Shown: positions 7,757 through 16,280 of the stretch, in pieces
How the letters are laid out: every line of letters begins with the position of its first letter
Position numbering within the stretch: the stretch's first letter is position 1
Assembly: GCF_023715845.1 (NCBI RefSeq)
Contig: NZ_JAMBOR010000001.1
Location: 248,001 to 312,000 of the forward strand
Length of the DNA stretch: 64,000 nt
Source of the DNA: Fictibacillus phosphorivorans
GTDB lineage: Bacteria; Bacillota; Bacilli; Bacillales; Fictibacillaceae
Direction: 5' to 3'
Notes under the pieces: generated by a model
Seen by the model: the letters and a program-made list of their open reading frames with translations, nothing else
What the model was told of the DNA's origin: nothing
The model's database searches: none
Position numbers and translations under genes: made by a program

Positions 7757-8533
7757 TTATGAAAGATAAAAGAGCCCTCCGTTTATGATTTCTACCAGAA
7801 TCTTAGGTTCATATTGAGTTCGAAGTGCTTCTTTTTCTACATGATAGGATTCAGGTTTTGTTAAAAGATCTTCATAGAAGCTTTCTAAAAGATCTTGATC
7901 TTCTTTCCACCGTTTCATTGCATCCTCTGCCCAAGTATGATCATCATGGTCGATCACTTCCTGTATTTTAGATTCAAGCCTTTTTATTGCGCTCTCTAAC
8001 TTAATAAAAGGACTGAGCGTATAGCAAAAATCAGGTATTCTTTTCGTTAATAAAAGCTTCTGAAGCCGGCTATGAAATTGATCTTCTATCGTACCGTTGA
8101 TTAACTGAATGCCATACGATAGCAATTGATCTTTCTTTTGATCGCTTTGATAGGTAACTTTTACGTTTAAACATAGCCAAGGTTGAAGAGGTACTTGTGA
8201 ACCTTGCTGCGGTACAGATTCGTATAACCGGATGAAAGAAGCGAGTTTTTTAGTAGATGCAAAAATCTGATGAAGGCGGGGAGAGCCGAAATGGATAAAC
8301 TCTCCTTTGCCATCTGGTGCCTGCTGCTGTCCTGTTACGAGTGTTAATGTCATAGGATTAGGTGTTCCACCGGTTTTTTCAAGGTAATGCCAATAGAATG
8401 GGCGATTCATTAGTAATTTATCTAGCTCAGTCGTTAGTTGAACTTTCATATAACTGAAGTTTTTCTCTAGAATGCGGCATTCGTTCGCATCAAAATACCT
8501 TTCAAGAAATCGATGAATCTCGTGCTGCTGCAT
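7757..8533 (-). CDS. yqhG: YqhG family protein
   Basis: A 258-residue protein beginning MQQHEIHRFLERYFDANECR, matching the YqhG family of Bacillus, which has no established function. No signal peptide or membrane segment is evident. The ATG at 8533 follows AAAGGATG; an in-frame ATG at 8566 lies deeper inside yqhH and has no binding site. It overlaps the 3' end of yqhH by about 32 bases, so the two are one transcription unit, reading away from the glycine operon. Confidence 0.8.
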   Translation of the reverse strand: MQQHEIHRFLERYFDANECRILEKNFSYMKVQLTTELDKLLMNRPFYWHYLEKTGGTPNPMTLTLVTGQQQAPDGKGEFIHFGSPRLHQIFASTKKLASFIRLYESVPQQGSQVPLQPWLCLNVKVTYQSDQKKDQLLSYGIQLINGTIEDQFHSRLQKLLLTKRIPDFCYTLSPFIKLESAIKRLESKIQEVIDHDDHTWAEDAMKRWKEDQDLLESFYEDLLTKPESYHVEKEALRTQYEPKILVEIINGGLFYLS

Positions 8534-10199
8534 GCTCTTCCCATCCTTTCTGTTTGATTCCTCCATCTAAATTAATTAACGAAGCAAGATTATCCATCTT
8601 TATCCTAATTTCGCCTTCACTGTCTGAAGTGTTCAAGATATCCGTAATATGTCGCTCGATATTCTTGATTTCAAATTTCGTTAAGATCTCATCAAGTTCC
8701 CCAATGACACTCTCAAACAAGTTAATCTTGTTATAAAGCAAGTTTAGGATATGTTCTTCGATGGTGTTCTGAGTAGCAAAGTTATAGATATGAACATCTC
8801 CATGCTGTCCGATTCTATGGATCCGTCCGATGCGCTGTTCGATCCTCATCGGGTTCCACGGCAAGTCATAGTTGATAATGTGCTGACAGAATTGAAGGTT
8901 TATTCCTTCGCCTCCTGCTTCTGTCGCGATTAAAACTTGAGCGCGAGTCTTAAACAGATGAGTCATCCAGTCTTTCTTGCTCCGTTTAAATCCACCTCTA
9001 AAAGGTACAGAGGTGATGCCGTGTTGTTGAAGGAACCATTGTAAATATAATTGTGTGGCTCGATATTCCGTAAAAATAATAACCTTTGAATTAATAGACT
9101 GAATCAGCTCTAGTGCTTTTAATGCTTTAGAGTTTTGATCTACCAATTCAATCTTCTTCATTAACTCCACGATGCGGTTTTCCATCATGGTTGAGGGTAT
9201 CTCTTTTTGAAGCATGTTTTTAAGTGTTAAAAAAACCGCTTCTCTTGAACTGCAGGCTTCACGCTGTAAGGTCACGACAGAGAACTTACTTCTGTCAAAA
9301 TAAGGTTCCCGTTTAAGTTTGGATATTTCATCATATAGATCCCGCTCTGTTTTTGATAATGTAATAGGGATGGTCTTTACTAATCGTTTGGGCCATTTTA
9401 AGCCCGTTTCTTCTCTTCTGTTTCGTACCATTACTTTATTGACAAGCTGTTTTAGTTTTTCTTCGTTTTTCAATGAATACTTGTCTTCTTTAAAGTCTTT
9501 ATCAAAATTTTCTCTGTTGCCAAGGTGACCCGGCTTCAATAAAGAAACGAGATTAAAGATTTCCTCCACTCTATTCTGTACAGGAGTAGCCGTTAACAAT
9601 AAACAAAACTTCTTTTTTAGAAGCTGCACAAACTCATAGTTTTTCGTTTTCTTATTCTTTAATTTATGGGCTTCGTCGATAATGATAAGATCGTATTCCT
9701 GGTTCAAAACGATATCGCGGTGTGGTGCCCGTTTAGCCGTATCGATAGAAGAAACAACCACATCACATGCTTCCCAAACGTAAGACTTCTTTTGTGCAAC
9801 CGCAGGGATAAAGAATTTTTGATTAAGCTCGTTCGTCCATTGGATAACTAAAGAAGCTGGAACGAGGATCAAAATTTTCTTAGCGAGGCGTCGTATCATG
9901 TATTCTTTTAAAATTAATCCAGCTTCAATCGTTTTTCCTAAACCGACTTCATCTGCTAGGATTGCTTTACCGTTCATTTGTTCAATAACGGTTTTTGCAA
10001 CGTCCAGCTGATGAGGCAGAAATGTCATCTGTGGGAGATGAGCTGGAGCTTGAAGCCCCAAAAACTCAGGTATGGCAAGGTGATGCTCGGCTTCAAGTGC
10101 TAAGTTATATAACTCCCAGTTGGCCCAAGGTCCATCTTCTTCCACACGCTTTAAAAAATCATCATGCCATTCTCGCTGAAACTGAACGTCGATTTTCAT
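8502..10199 (-). CDS. yqhH: SNF2-family DEAD/DEAH-type helicase YqhH
   Basis: A 565-residue SWI2/SNF2 ATPase. Helicase motif I is ILADEVGLGKTIEAG near residue 78, motif II is IDEAHKLKN, motif III is LLLTATPVQN, and motif VI is RIEQRIGRIHRIGQ near residue 490. B. subtilis YqhH and the related RapA/HepA proteins act on nucleic-acid-bound RNA polymerase or other complexes; its own role is not shown. The ATG at 10199 (MKIDVQFQREW) has AAAGGAAATCC before it; the open frame extends 69 codons upstream into the divergent riboswitch region, but that part is not protein-like. Confidence 0.88.
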   Translation of the reverse strand: MKIDVQFQREWHDDFLKRVEEDGPWANWELYNLALEAEHHLAIPEFLGLQAPAHLPQMTFLPHQLDVAKTVIEQMNGKAILADEVGLGKTIEAGLILKEYMIRRLAKKILILVPASLVIQWTNELNQKFFIPAVAQKKSYVWEACDVVVSSIDTAKRAPHRDIVLNQEYDLIIIDEAHKLKNKKTKNYEFVQLLKKKFCLLLTATPVQNRVEEIFNLVSLLKPGHLGNRENFDKDFKEDKYSLKNEEKLKQLVNKVMVRNRREETGLKWPKRLVKTIPITLSKTERDLYDEISKLKREPYFDRSKFSVVTLQREACSSREAVFLTLKNMLQKEIPSTMMENRIVELMKKIELVDQNSKALKALELIQSINSKVIIFTEYRATQLYLQWFLQQHGITSVPFRGGFKRSKKDWMTHLFKTRAQVLIATEAGGEGINLQFCQHIINYDLPWNPMRIEQRIGRIHRIGQHGDVHIYNFATQNTIEEHILNLLYNKINLFESVIGELDEILTKFEIKNIERHITDILNTSDSEGEIRIKMDNLASLINLDGGIKQKGWEEHAAARDSSIS

Positions 10200-10307
10200 A
10201 CCGGATTTCCTTTCTATAAAAAAGTTCATTGCCATTCCATTTATAAAAATGATAGGATAATAATGTAGTAAACATAGTAATAGTATGTGCGACCTTGGAC
10301 AATAACA

Positions 10308-10528
10308 TACTCGCGAATGAAAGTAAGAGGAGAGACTGCGTGATGCAGCGCCGAAGGAGCAAACAATCGTGAAACTCTCAGGCAAAAAGACTCTTGCTCG
10401 ACGCATCTCTGGAGAGAGCTTTTATATAGATGAAAGCCACCAACGAAGAAACTCATACGTTTATGAGAAACTTACCGGTTGCAGGACAGAGGATTCCTAT
10501 TTAAAGGGGTCTCTCTGTCCTTTTTTTG
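10308..10528 (+). promoter_or_regulatory. Tandem glycine riboswitch (gcvT leader)
   Basis: Two successive glycine aptamers and a terminator control the gcv operon. Aptamer 1 (about 10320-10425) has the typical CGCCGAAGGAGCAAAC and CTCTCAGGCAAAAAGACTCTTGCT elements split over its core. Aptamer 2 (about 10425-10490) has the hairpin GCTTTT...GAAAGC and CACCAACGAAG, closing on CAGGACAGAG. In B. subtilis glycine binding turns on gcvT-gcvPA-gcvPB by preventing termination. The arrangement between yqhH and gcvT is the same. Core changes in aptamer 2 are noted in the findings. Confidence 0.92.
10483..10528 (+). terminator. Riboswitch-controlled intrinsic terminator
   Basis: AGGACAGAG pairs with CTCTGTCCT across a 21-base loop, followed by T7. 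The left arm overlaps the 3' side of aptamer 2, as expected for a glycine-responsive expression platform. Confidence 0.88.
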
Positions 10529-10575
10529 TCCTGAATTGATTGAAAATTTTAAAGTATGAAAAAGGAGGAATTCAC

Positions 10576-11676
10576 ATGGCTACACTGTTGCGCACACCGT
10601 TATTTAACACGTATAAAGAACACGGTGGAAAAGTTATTGATTTCGGTGGCTGGGAATTGCCAGTTCAGTTTTCAAGTATCAAAGAAGAACATGAGGCTGT
10701 ACGTACGAAAGCAGGTTTGTTTGATGTCTCCCACATGGGTGAGTTCGAGGTAAAAGGACCAAACGCACTATCCTTCTTGCAATATACAATGACGAATGAT
10801 GTTTCTAAACTTCAAAACGGACAAGCTCAATATACTGCGATGTGCTACGAAAACGGCGGAACTGTAGATGATCTTTTGATTTATAAGCGTGATGACAATG
10901 ACTATCTATTAGTTGTGAATGCCTCAAATATAGAAAAAGACTTCGATTGGCTGAGCAGCCACAAAACAGAAGGTGTAGAGCTAGTCAACGTATCAGACGT
11001 ATATGCTCAGCTTGCCATTCAAGGACCAAAGGCTGAAGCGATCCTTCAAAAGCTAACAGATACTGACCTTTCTGAAATCGGTTTCTTCCGTTTTAAAGAG
11101 AACGTATGGCTAGCTGGAATTTCTTCTTTAGTCTCTCGAACAGGCTACACCGGTGAAGATGGATTTGAGATCTACTTCCATGCAGCTGATGCTGAAAAAC
11201 TATGGAACTCTATTCTAGAAGCGGGAAGCGAAGATGGATTACGGCCTGCTGGACTTGGAGCTCGTGATACGCTTCGTTTTGAAGCAAAACTTGCACTTTA
11301 CGGGCAAGAGCTGACAAAGGATATTACACCGATTGAAGCTGGTATCGGTTTTGCTGTGAAGACGGACAAAGAAGCTGACTTTATCGGTAAAGACGTGCTC
11401 GCGGATCAGAAGAAAAACGGAGCCCCTCGTAAGCTTGTGGGTATTGAGATGATTGATAAAGGTATTCCTCGCTCTCATTATGAAGTGTTTAAAGGGGATA
11501 AGAAGATCGGAGAAGTAACAACTGGTACACAATCTCCTACACTTAAGAAGAACCTGGGACTTGTCCTTATTGATAAGGAATATAGCGATCTAGGAACAGA
11601 AGTTGAAGTGCAGATCAGACAAAAACGCTTAAAAGCGAAAGTGGTAGCATCACCATTTTATAAGCGTGGAAAATAA
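10576..11676 (+). CDS. gcvT: Aminomethyltransferase, glycine cleavage T protein
   Basis: The T protein moves the aminomethyl carbon from lipoylated GcvH to tetrahydrofolate, releasing ammonia and giving 5,10-methylene-THF. The 366-residue protein opens with [16 protein letters not shown] and has the folate-site segment [11 protein letters not shown] and the conserved D of TNDVSKL. It is of normal length. ATG at 10576 follows AAAGGAGG; the frame opens further upstream at a TTG at 10540, which lies between the terminator and the binding site and is rejected. First gene after the glycine riboswitch. Confidence 0.95.
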   Translation: MATLLRTPLFNTYKEHGGKVIDFGGWELPVQFSSIKEEHEAVRTKAGLFDVSHMGEFEVKGPNALSFLQYTMTNDVSKLQNGQAQYTAMCYENGGTVDDLLIYKRDDNDYLLVVNASNIEKDFDWLSSHKTEGVELVNVSDVYAQLAIQGPKAEAILQKLTDTDLSEIGFFRFKENVWLAGISSLVSRTGYTGEDGFEIYFHAADAEKLWNSILEAGSEDGLRPAGLGARDTLRFEAKLALYGQELTKDITPIEAGIGFAVKTDKEADFIGKDVLADQKKNGAPRKLVGIEMIDKGIPRSHYEVFKGDKKIGEVTTGTQSPTLKKNLGLVLIDKEYSDLGTEVEVQIRQKRLKAKVVASPFYKRGK

Positions 11677-11701
11677 ACCGTTCTAATAAGGAGGAGAAAT
11701 C

Positions 11702-13066
11702 ATGACGTTCCGTTACTTGCCAATGACAGATCAAGATAAAAAGGAAATGCTTGAAACGATTGGAATTGAAACGACAGAAGAACTTTTTAAAGATATCCCT
11801 GAAGAGGTGCGTTTTAAAGGACGCCTTGACATTGAAGAAGCATTACCTGAACCACAGCTTGTAAAAGAAATGGGCAGACTTGCAGCCATGAATAAGAACA
11901 CTAAGGATTACGCTTCCTTCTTAGGTGCAGGTGTCTACGATCATTACACACCATCCATCGTTAACCATATGCTTTTACGTTCAGAGTTCTATACGGCGTA
12001 CACGCCATATCAGCCGGAGATCTCTCAAGGTGAACTGCAGGCTATCTTTGAGTTCCAGACAATGATCTGTGAATTAACAGGAATGGATGTAGCCAACTCA
12101 TCTATGTATGATGGCGGTACTTCACTAGCGGAAGCGGGATTATTATCTGCTGCACAAACACGTAGAAAGAAGATCGTTGTTTCAAAATCCGTACATCCTG
12201 AATCTCGAGATGTTTTGAAGACATACGCAAAAGGGCAGCATCTTGAAGTAGTAGAAGTAGATGTTGAAAACGGCCTGACTTCATTAAACGGTTTGCGTTC
12301 TGCAGTGGATGAGGAAACAGCTTGTGTGATCGTACAATATCCTAACTTCTTTGGTCAGATCGAACCGTTAAAAGAGATTGAAGAAATCGTTCATGAAAAT
12401 AAAGGAATGTTCGTGGTCTCATCAAATCCACTAGCATTAGGAGCATTAACACCTCCTGGTAAATTTAATGCAGACATCGTTGTTGGAGATGCTCAGCCAT
12501 TTGGTATTGCTCAAGGCTTCGGTGGACCTCACTGTGGATATTTTGCGGTAACAAAAAAGTTGATGCGTAAGGTGCCAGGCCGATTAGTGGGTCAAACAGT
12601 AGATGAAGACGGCAAACGTGGATTTGTATTGACTCTTCAAGCAAGAGAGCAGCACATCCGACGTGATAAGGCGACGAGTAACATCTGTTCGAACCAAGCG
12701 CTAAATGCACTTGCAGCTTCCATTGCTATGACTGCTCTAGGGAAAAAGGGTGTAAAAGAAGTAGCGCTCCAAAATATACAAAAAGCTCACTATGCAAAGA
12801 AAGTTCTTGAAGATAAAGGGTTGAAGGCAGCCTTTACAGGACCATTCTTCAATGAATTTGTTATTGAACTTAAATGTTCTGCGAAGGAAGTAAACCAAAA
12901 GTTATTAGAATCCGGTATTATCGGAGGATACGATCTTGGTCTTTCTTATCCAGAATTAAAAAATCATATGCTTATTGCTGTAACTGAGATGAGAACGAAA
13001 GAAGAAATCGATCAGCTTGCAAATGTATTGGAGGGGTTGTCATGCGTACAGAACATCAGTCACTAA
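11702..13066 (+). CDS. gcvPA: Glycine dehydrogenase (decarboxylating) subunit 1
   Basis: The N-terminal half of the split P protein, 454 residues, pairing with GcvPB to decarboxylate glycine on pyridoxal phosphate and load the aminomethyl group onto GcvH. Conserved family segments such as [13 protein letters not shown] and [14 protein letters not shown] are present. The PLP lysine is in the partner subunit. ATG at 11702 has AAGGAGGAG before it. The split-gene form is normal for Firmicutes. It overlaps gcvPB by 25 bases. Confidence 0.95.
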   Translation: MTFRYLPMTDQDKKEMLETIGIETTEELFKDIPEEVRFKGRLDIEEALPEPQLVKEMGRLAAMNKNTKDYASFLGAGVYDHYTPSIVNHMLLRSEFYTAYTPYQPEISQGELQAIFEFQTMICELTGMDVANSSMYDGGTSLAEAGLLSAAQTRRKKIVVSKSVHPESRDVLKTYAKGQHLEVVEVDVENGLTSLNGLRSAVDEETACVIVQYPNFFGQIEPLKEIEEIVHENKGMFVVSSNPLALGALTPPGKFNADIVVGDAQPFGIAQGFGGPHCGYFAVTKKLMRKVPGRLVGQTVDEDGKRGFVLTLQAREQHIRRDKATSNICSNQALNALAASIAMTALGKKGVKEVALQNIQKAHYAKKVLEDKGLKAAFTGPFFNEFVIELKCSAKEVNQKLLESGIIGGYDLGLSYPELKNHMLIAVTEMRTKEEIDQLANVLEGLSCVQNISH

Positions 13067-14502
13067 TATTCGAATTATCAAAACCGGGCCGTGTAGGCTA
13101 TAGTATACCTGAACTTGATGTACCAGAAGTGAACGTAGAATCAGTGATTCCTTCCGATTATTTGCGTTCAGAAGAACCAGAACTCCCTGAAGTTTCTGAA
13201 CTTCAGATCGTCCGCCACTATACGGCATTATCAAATCGTAACCATGGCGTAGACTCTGGTTTTTATCCTTTAGGATCTTGTACGATGAAATACAACCCGA
13301 AAATTAACGAGGATGTTGCTCGTTTCCCTGGATTTTCTCATATCCATCCACTTCAAGAAGAGGAGACTGTACAAGGTGCAATGGAAATGATGTACCGATT
13401 ACAAACTTCTCTAGCTGAAATTACAGGAATGGATGAAGTTACATTGCAACCAGCGGCTGGAGCTCATGGTGAGTGGACAGGTTTGATGATGATCCGTGCG
13501 TATCACGAAGCAAACGGAGATTTTAACCGAACAAAGGTAATTGTACCGGATTCTGCTCATGGAACGAACCCTGCTTCTGCAACAGTTGCTGGATTTGATT
13601 CCATCACAGTAAAATCAGACGAGCGTGGTCTTGTTGATCTCGAAGACTTGAAACGTGTTGTCGATCAGGATGTTGCAGCCTTGATGTTAACGAATCCAAA
13701 TACTCTTGGTCTATTTGAAGAGCATATTTTAGAAATGGCAAAAATCGTACACGAAGCTGGCGGAAAACTCTATTACGACGGTGCAAACGCAAATGCTATC
13801 TTAGGTTTTGCAAGACCTGGAGATATGGGCTTTGACGTAGTCCATCTTAATCTGCATAAAACGTTTACTGGACCACATGGAGGCGGTGGCCCTGGTTCTG
13901 GCCCAGTAGGTGTAAAAGCAGATCTTATCCCGTTCTTACCGAAGCCTGTTCTGGTAAAAGAAGATAAGTATAAGTTTGAATACAACAGACCGCAATCTAT
14001 CGGACGAGTGAAACCGTTCTATGGAAACTTCGGTATCAATGTTCGTGCATTCACGTACATCATGACGATGGGTCCTGATGGCCTGCGTCAAGTTTCTGAG
14101 AATGCCGTTCTGAACGCAAACTACATGATGCGCAGACTAGAGCCTCATTTCGATCTTCCTTTTACACAGCACTGTAAGCATGAGTTCGTATTGTCTGGAC
14201 GCCGTCAGAAGAAACTTGGGGTAAGAACACTTGATATTGCTAAGCGCTTACTAGACTTTGGCTATCATCCGCCAACAATCTATTTCCCTCTCAGTGTGGA
14301 AGAGGCGATTATGATCGAGCCAACAGAAACGGAATCTAAAGAGACGCTTGATGAATTCATTGAAAAGATGATTCAAATTGCAAAAGAAGCTGAAGAAACT
14401 CCAGAAATGGTTCAAGAGGCACCTCATACTACGGTTGTAAAACGACTGGATGAAGCAACTGCCGCAAGAAAACCAATCTTAAAGTATACGAAACAAGCTT
14501 AA
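13042..14502 (+). CDS. gcvPB: Glycine dehydrogenase (decarboxylating) subunit 2
   Basis: The C-terminal half of the split glycine decarboxylase, 486 residues. The PLP-binding lysine is in [21 protein letters not shown] near residue 273, followed by the glycine-rich loop. ATG at 13042 follows GGAGGGG and lies inside the end of gcvPA, so the two subunits are translationally coupled, fitting a 1:1 complex. The C-terminal extension ([20 protein letters not shown]) is typical of the Bacillus enzyme. No damage is seen. Confidence 0.95.
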   Translation: MRTEHQSLIFELSKPGRVGYSIPELDVPEVNVESVIPSDYLRSEEPELPEVSELQIVRHYTALSNRNHGVDSGFYPLGSCTMKYNPKINEDVARFPGFSHIHPLQEEETVQGAMEMMYRLQTSLAEITGMDEVTLQPAAGAHGEWTGLMMIRAYHEANGDFNRTKVIVPDSAHGTNPASATVAGFDSITVKSDERGLVDLEDLKRVVDQDVAALMLTNPNTLGLFEEHILEMAKIVHEAGGKLYYDGANANAILGFARPGDMGFDVVHLNLHKTFTGPHGGGGPGSGPVGVKADLIPFLPKPVLVKEDKYKFEYNRPQSIGRVKPFYGNFGINVRAFTYIMTMGPDGLRQVSENAVLNANYMMRRLEPHFDLPFTQHCKHEFVLSGRRQKKLGVRTLDIAKRLLDFGYHPPTIYFPLSVEEAIMIEPTETESKETLDEFIEKMIQIAKEAEETPEMVQEAPHTTVVKRLDEATAARKPILKYTKQA

Positions 14503-14513
14503 ATAACCAAATG

Positions 14514-14547
14514 AAAAAGCAGCCTCTAGCGGGCTGCTTTGTTTTGT
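14514..14547. terminator. Terminator between gcvPB and yqhL
   Basis: AAAGCAGCC, loop TCTAGC, GGCTGCTTT with T-rich sequence on the plus side and A-rich sequence on the left. It can serve both convergent genes. Confidence 0.8.
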
Positions 14548-14548
14548 T

Positions 14549-14929
14549 CTATGCGTTTGATTTTACACGGCCAGTCCATTTGCGGAATCCGCCTTGGAGG
14601 TGATTCAGATTCGTATATTTCTTCTTCTTTAAGAAATTCGCTGCACGGGCACTTCTAAAACCGCTCTCGCAGTATAGATAAATTGGCTGGTCGTTTCTAA
14701 TTTCCTTTAATCGCTGTCTCATCTGAGATAACGGGATATTTCTAGCTCCAAGAATATGACCTTTTTTATATTCTTCAGGTTCCCGCACATCGATTAACTG
14801 CGCTTTTCGATAACCTGCTTTAAACTCTTCTTCATTAAGAGTTTTTAAGAATCTCTTTTGATAAATCCCCATCGTAACAACATAAGCTATTATTGCTACA
14901 ACAATACCGATTAAAACAATCCATCCCAT
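14549..14929 (-). CDS. yqhL: Membrane-anchored rhodanese-like protein YqhL
   Basis: A 126-residue protein with one N-terminal membrane segment (residues about 3-21) followed by a single rhodanese domain. The catalytic loop CESGFRSA holds the sulfur-accepting cysteine near residue 88, and the entry motif IDVREPEEYKKGHI is intact. Such proteins handle persulfide sulfur at the membrane; the substrate is unknown. B. subtilis YqhL is in the same place between gcvPB and lipM. The ATG is preceded by AAAGGAGTG. Confidence 0.85.
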   Translation of the reverse strand: MGWIVLIGIVVAIIAYVVTMGIYQKRFLKTLNEEEFKAGYRKAQLIDVREPEEYKKGHILGARNIPLSQMRQRLKEIRNDQPIYLYCESGFRSARAANFLKKKKYTNLNHLQGGFRKWTGRVKSNA

Positions 14930-15019
14930 AATGCTAGCACTCCTTTAAACAATCTACCCCAATTATAGCGGTGCTTGACCTGATAGGCAAAGAAAATAAT
15001 AGGAATCAGTCGATTGTTT

Positions 15020-15047
15020 TTGACACAACCGCCGAATTTGGTACACT
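15020..15047 (+). promoter_or_regulatory. Sigma-A promoter of lipM
   Basis: TTGACA, 16-base spacer, TACACT, ending 31 bases before the lipM ATG. Its position inside the open frame that extends upstream of lipM supports the start at 15079. Confidence 0.65.
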
Positions 15048-15078
15048 AGTTACGATAGAATTGCAGGGAGACGAAAAC

Positions 15079-15915
15079 ATGGAAAAAGAAAATTGGTATT
15101 TCATTGATTCAGGGGAATGTGAACCAGCCATCAATATGGCCATGGACGAAGCTTTATTGACATGGCATAGTGAAGGGAAGATCCCGCCTGTCATTCGTTT
15201 TTACGGCTGGGATCCAGCAACATTGTCCATAGGATATTTTCAAAAAGTAGAAAAAGAGATTAATCTCGAAGCTGTAAAAGAATATAAACTAGGCTTTGTA
15301 AGACGGCCAACAGGCGGTAGAGGGGTTCTTCATGATCAAGAACTTACATATAGTGTGATCGTTTCAGAAGATCATAAAGATATGCCTCAGTCTGTTACAG
15401 AGGCTTACAGAGTGATCTCTGAGGGGATTAAGGAAGGGTTTCAAGGATTAGGATTGGATGCATACTTTGCTGTTCCAAAGACAGACGAAGAACGCGAAGG
15501 GTTAAAAAACCCTCGTTCAGCCGTTTGCTTTGATGCACCATCATGGTATGAGTTGGTTGTTGAAGGAAGAAAAGTGGCCGGCAGCGCTCAAACCAGGCAG
15601 AAAGGTGTTATCTTGCAGCATGGTTCCATATTGTTAGATCTGGACGAAGATAAGCTCTTTAGTTTATTTAAGTATTCAAGTGATCGTCTGCGTGAACGAA
15701 TGCAGGAAGCCTTTAAGAAAAAGGCGGTGGCGATCAACGAGCTGCTAGATTCACCTGTTACGATTGATGATGCAAAAACGGCGTTTAAAAAAGGGTTTGA
15801 AGATGGTTTAAATATTAATCTTATTCCTTATACATTAACCGATGAACAATGGGCCGAAGTAGAACGTATTGCAGATACCAGATATCGAAATGACGAATGG
15901 ACGTTTAGAAGGTAA
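15079..15915 (+). CDS. lipM: Octanoyl-[GcvH]:protein N-octanoyltransferase LipM
   Basis: Transfers the octanoyl group from acyl carrier protein to GcvH, the first committed step of lipoate assembly in Bacillus (LipM, then LipA, then LipL). The 278-residue protein has the BPL/LplA fold signatures [18 protein letters not shown] and the segment [12 protein letters not shown] with the catalytic cysteine, then [17 protein letters not shown] at 15079 has GCAGGGAG upstream and follows a good promoter. Placement after the gcv operon fits the need to lipoylate GcvH and the BkdB/PdhC-type E2 subunits. Confidence 0.92.
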   Translation: MEKENWYFIDSGECEPAINMAMDEALLTWHSEGKIPPVIRFYGWDPATLSIGYFQKVEKEINLEAVKEYKLGFVRRPTGGRGVLHDQELTYSVIVSEDHKDMPQSVTEAYRVISEGIKEGFQGLGLDAYFAVPKTDEEREGLKNPRSAVCFDAPSWYELVVEGRKVAGSAQTRQKGVILQHGSILLDLDEDKLFSLFKYSSDRLRERMQEAFKKKAVAINELLDSPVTIDDAKTAFKKGFEDGLNINLIPYTLTDEQWAEVERIADTRYRNDEWTFRR

Positions 15916-15921
15916 AAACAG

Positions 15922-15960
15922 AAAATCGAAGCCTCAAATGAGGTCTCGATTTTTCTTTTT
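15922..15960 (+). terminator. Terminator of lipM
   Basis: AATCGA-A-GCCTC, loop AAAT, GAGG-T-CTCGAT and T tract: a slightly bulged stem followed by TTTTTCTTTTT. Confidence 0.75.
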
Positions 15961-16063
15961 GGAAGAAAAATAAATTGAAAAAAAGGAAGTCAAGATATTA
16001 ATTTTTTTTGGAAAAAAGAAGGATTTTGGTAAACTCTATGTCTCATATAGGGTTATAAAATTT

Positions 16064-16153
16064 CCAAGCAATTCAAATCGAGTATGAAGCCAAATAATAA
16101 ATAAAATCATGGTAATTATTCTTTTCTCTTTCATATTCGACTAATTGCTCTTG
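16064..16153. repeat. Long imperfect inverted repeat upstream of nrdJ promoter
   Basis: Left arm elements CAAGCAATT and TCGAGTATGAA (16065-16088) pair imperfectly with TTCATATTCGA and AATTGCTCTTG (16130-16153). The loop is AT-rich and about 40 bases. The hairpin lies between the lipM terminator and the nrdJ promoter, so it is not in the nrdJ leader. The rest of the 365-base gap (15961-16063) is AT-rich with no gene seen. Confidence 0.55.
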
Positions 16154-16179
16154 ATTTCAAGTTTGACAATATTTTTTCT

Positions 16180-16208
16180 TTGACATGAGGTTTACGTATA
16201 TATAGTAT
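16180..16208 (+). promoter_or_regulatory. Sigma-A promoter of nrdJ
   Basis: TTGACA, exactly 17 bases, TAGTAT; a near-consensus promoter 73 bases before the start codon. No NrdR box or cobalamin riboswitch could be recognised around it. Confidence 0.75.
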
Positions 16209-16280
16209 AGGGGTAGAAGAACTACATACAAGATATAGACATTCCTTGTAAAAGAGAGAATTTGTAATAGGAGGAGAATT

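Noticed and set aside
10200-10406. N-terminal extension of yqhH in the open frame up to 10406
   Set aside because: It would run antisense through the glycine riboswitch and has no family-like sequence; the ATG at 10199 has a good binding site.
14971-15078. N-terminal extension of lipM
   Set aside because: A consensus promoter lies inside this stretch and the added residues do not match the LipM family.
16130-16280. Cobalamin riboswitch or NrdR boxes controlling nrdJ
   Set aside because: The leader after the promoter is only about 65 bases, too short for a cobalamin aptamer, and no pair of NrdR-like boxes matches well.
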